A DNA stretch of 6,147 bases, from positions 1 to 6,147 of the forward strand of contig JACQIH010000050.1 in the NCBI GenBank assembly GCA_016198625.1. The letters run 5' to 3'. This document shows positions 4,669 to 6,147 of the stretch, one piece after another (the first letter of the stretch is position 1; each line of letters opens with the position of its first letter). The notes beneath the pieces are model-generated. The model was given only the letters and a program-made list of their open reading frames with translations. It did not search any database and was not told the DNA's origin. This stretch comes from Candidatus Aenigmatarchaeota archaeon. GTDB lineage: Archaea > Aenigmatarchaeota > Aenigmatarchaeia > GW2011-AR5. The translations under genes and the position numbers were made by a program.

Positions 4669-4674
4669 TGCACA

Positions 4675-6147
4675 ATGCAACTAAAGAAAATTGCTGCAGG
4701 CACATTGGGCTTGCTGATGGCAGGCTCGACATTGGCCTTCGCGCAGCTAGAAAACCTCCCGGCACCGTTCGTCGGCTCTGAAGGCGTTCAGAGCTTGGTC
4801 GTAGTTGGTGCTGCCGCTGCTCCTAGCGACGTTGTCGGCGCTGTCGACATCGCGGCCCGCTGGGGCGGTGAAGTGACAACGGACGTCAAGGTACCTGGTG
4901 GCGGAGGGTTGAATGTTCAGGGAGAAGGACGCGCCATTTACACGGCGAACGAAAAAATCTACCTGGATAACAACCTGAAGAAAACGGGTGTCAGGACTTC
5001 CTTGTCCGACGCTGACCTGCCTGCCCTGCTCAAATCGGGCACGGTATCAGACAGCGATGCAGGAACAACGTACGACTTCGACCAGTTCATCGACTTCTCC
5101 GACGACTTCAACCTGAGCTTCAACAAGATATCAGGTGACTTGCCGGACCCGGCATACCTGATCGGCGAGCTGGGCACATCCGCTTCTACAACGTCATATC
5201 TCCTAAGAAGCAGGGTCGTGTTCAACGACGAGGTCAACACAACAACGGTAGTCGGCGAAAAGATCAACATTTTCGGAAACAGGTACACGTTCGCGTCGGG
5301 AACTGACGCAACAGCATCTACCCCTAAGGTAGAGCTGTTCGGCGGTGCTGACACGAGGACCATGTCCGAAGGTGAATCGGTCGAGGTTACAATAGACGGC
5401 ACAGCTTACGCCGTGAAGCTCCTGGTGGTTTCAGACGCTGACACCATCGGAATACAGGTCGGAAGCGATTCCAAGTCCATTGACAAGGGCAAGTCTGCCA
5501 CTGTCGGCGGCCTGGAAGTATTCGTTGACGACGTGTTCTTCACGCAGAAAGAAGGAACCGTAAGCTCTGCTTCTGTTCTGTTGGGCGCGAGAAGGTTGAT
5601 CGTATCGAACAACACGCAGGTCAAGACAAAGACCGGCGGAGAATCCGAAAAGACGCTGGACGGAACCCTAGGCGTGGTCACTGTTTCCGGCGGAAAGCTC
5701 ACAGGCATCGACATCTACTACGTAGGCCAGGATTCCAGGACTGACTTCGTCAAGGTCGGGGGCAAGTTTCCCGAGCCTGTATGGAAGACATTCAGCCTCG
5801 ACTTCCCGTCCCTGTCAGTGGACGTCAAGGATGCCTCAAGGGACAAATTGGACCTGACACCGTCAGGAACAAAGGACCTTGACCTAAGGTTCACGAACGA
5901 CAGGAGCGACACTGGAACAATCAAGTGGGGCCACCTGAACAGCTCCACCCAGAACGACGTGTACCTTCAGGACGACAATGCCGACAGGATTGTTGTCGTG
6001 GAGGGACAGCCGGTCCAGAGGAACATGTACTTCGTTGTCGACTCGGGTGACTTCTCAAGGATCTTCGAATTGCAGTCGCTATCCTCGCTGGCAACAGCGG
6101 ACGCGAAGGCATCGATAAAAGACGTCATGTCCGGAAAGACGATAGAA
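4675..6147 (+). CDS. S-layer protein (Methanococcus/DPANN type), 3' end beyond window
   Basis: 491 codons are open from the ATG to the window edge, so the C terminus is missing. A signal peptide, MQLKKIAAGTLGLLMAGSTL with AFA cleavage (1-23), leads into the hallmark N-terminal segment SLVVVGAAAAPSDVVGAVDI (40-59) followed by AARWGG, which I associate with S_layer_N of methanococcal and DPANN S-layer proteins. Beta-rich domains follow, including VEVTIDGTAYAVKLLVVSD (236-254) and VGGLEVFVDDVFFTQKEG (277-294), a pattern typical of these proteins. The chain is rich in Asp, Ser and Thr, has no cysteine, and carries four N-glycosylation sequons (N146, N188, N312, N422). Usual C-terminal anchoring features would lie beyond 6147. 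It is secreted and forms the outer paracrystalline lattice. The gene has a strong TATA box, long leader and strong SD, consistent with high expression. Confidence 0.92.
   Translation, partial: MQLKKIAAGTLGLLMAGSTLAFAQLENLPAPFVGSEGVQSLVVVGAAAAPSDVVGAVDIAARWGGEVTTDVKVPGGGGLNVQGEGRAIYTANEKIYLDNNLKKTGVRTSLSDADLPALLKSGTVSDSDAGTTYDFDQFIDFSDDFNLSFNKISGDLPDPAYLIGELGTSASTTSYLLRSRVVFNDEVNTTTVVGEKINIFGNRYTFASGTDATASTPKVELFGGADTRTMSEGESVEVTIDGTAYAVKLLVVSDADTIGIQVGSDSKSIDKGKSATVGGLEVFVDDVFFTQKEGTVSSASVLLGARRLIVSNNTQVKTKTGGESEKTLDGTLGVVTVSGGKLTGIDIYYVGQDSRTDFVKVGGKFPEPVWKTFSLDFPSLSVDVKDASRDKLDLTPSGTKDLDLRFTNDRSDTGTIKWGHLNSSTQNDVYLQDDNADRIVVVEGQPVQRNMYFVVDSGDFSRIFELQSLSSLATADAKASIKDVMSGKTIE

Larger units (their letters stand above)
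4306..4674 (+). other. AT-rich intergenic region carrying terminator, promoters and S-layer leader
   Basis: No convincing gene is seen in these 369 bases. In order they hold a T-rich terminator, an imperfect hairpin (GCAAAA 4356-4361 with TTTTGC 4369-4374), a first TATA-like box, a 13-bp palindrome, a second and stronger TATA box, and a folded leader. A 31-codon ORF (4422-4517) crosses the stronger TATA box and is probably chance. Confidence 0.8.
4495..4674 (+). promoter_or_regulatory. structured 5' leader of the S-layer mRNA
   Basis: The predicted leader holds several foldable elements. GATAGG (4513-4518) can pair with CCTATC (4537-4542), or its first five bases with CTATC (4524-4528), but not both. 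A 6-bp stem with a GAAA tetraloop lies at 4559-4574. GGCAGCT (4606-4612) pairs with AGTTGCC (4618-4624) with one G-U. A perfect palindrome CTTGTACAAG (4647-4656) sits just before the Shine-Dalgarno site. It matches no riboswitch class I know. The likely role is mRNA stability or translational control. The leader start is inferred from TATA spacing. Confidence 0.5.

Noticed and set aside
4959..6112. Several minus-strand ORFs of 63-147 codons inside the S-layer gene
   Set aside because: They are mirror frames of the S-layer coding sequence, which is open for 491 codons with a signal peptide and family-typical N terminus. None has a promoter or ribosome site.

Overview
The window looks archaeal. 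Evidence: (i) a tRNA gene interrupted one base 3' of the anticodon by an intron whose junctions fit bulge-helix-bulge geometry; (ii) TATA-type promoters 26-30 bases upstream of ATG codons at four genes or operons, implying leaderless transcripts; (iii) a Methanococcus/DPANN-type S-layer protein; (iv) a membrane-anchored winged-helix regulator of a typical archaeal layout. The S-layer type and small hypothetical genes make a DPANN-like archaeon (Woesearchaeota/Pacearchaeota/Diapherotrites range) my best guess, but lineage is an inference.

Layout. 27-247 (-): tRNA-Thr with a 147-nt hairpin-rich intron and its own TATA box. 298-1176 (-): two-gene membrane operon, a YIP1-like five-helix protein followed by a 97-residue two-helix protein. 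1254-1682 (+): an unrecognised 142-residue protein, divergent from that operon and overlapping tail-to-tail with 1657-2088 (-), a conserved-looking archaeal hypothetical. 2115-3329 (-): a kinase-fold protein with a degenerate catalytic loop and a C-terminal membrane module. It diverges from 3382-4305 (+), a secreted-domain/TM/winged-helix regulator; one near-symmetric TATA element sits midway between the two start codons. 4306-4674: AT-rich intergenic region with a T-rich terminator, two TATA boxes, a 13-bp palindrome directly upstream of the second TATA, and a structured leader of about 180 nt ending in a strong Shine-Dalgarno site. 4675-6147 (+): the S-layer protein, open at the window edge (first 491 codons).

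How the parts may work together. Most genes here appear leaderless and singly promoted. The S-layer gene differs: long folded leader, perfect SD, palindrome next to the TATA box. A membrane-spanning regulator with an outward-facing sensor and a cytoplasmic DNA-binding domain sits directly upstream, so an envelope-sensing circuit controlling S-layer expression is a reasonable but untested hypothesis. I see no CRISPR array, insertion sequence, integrase or recognisable defence system.
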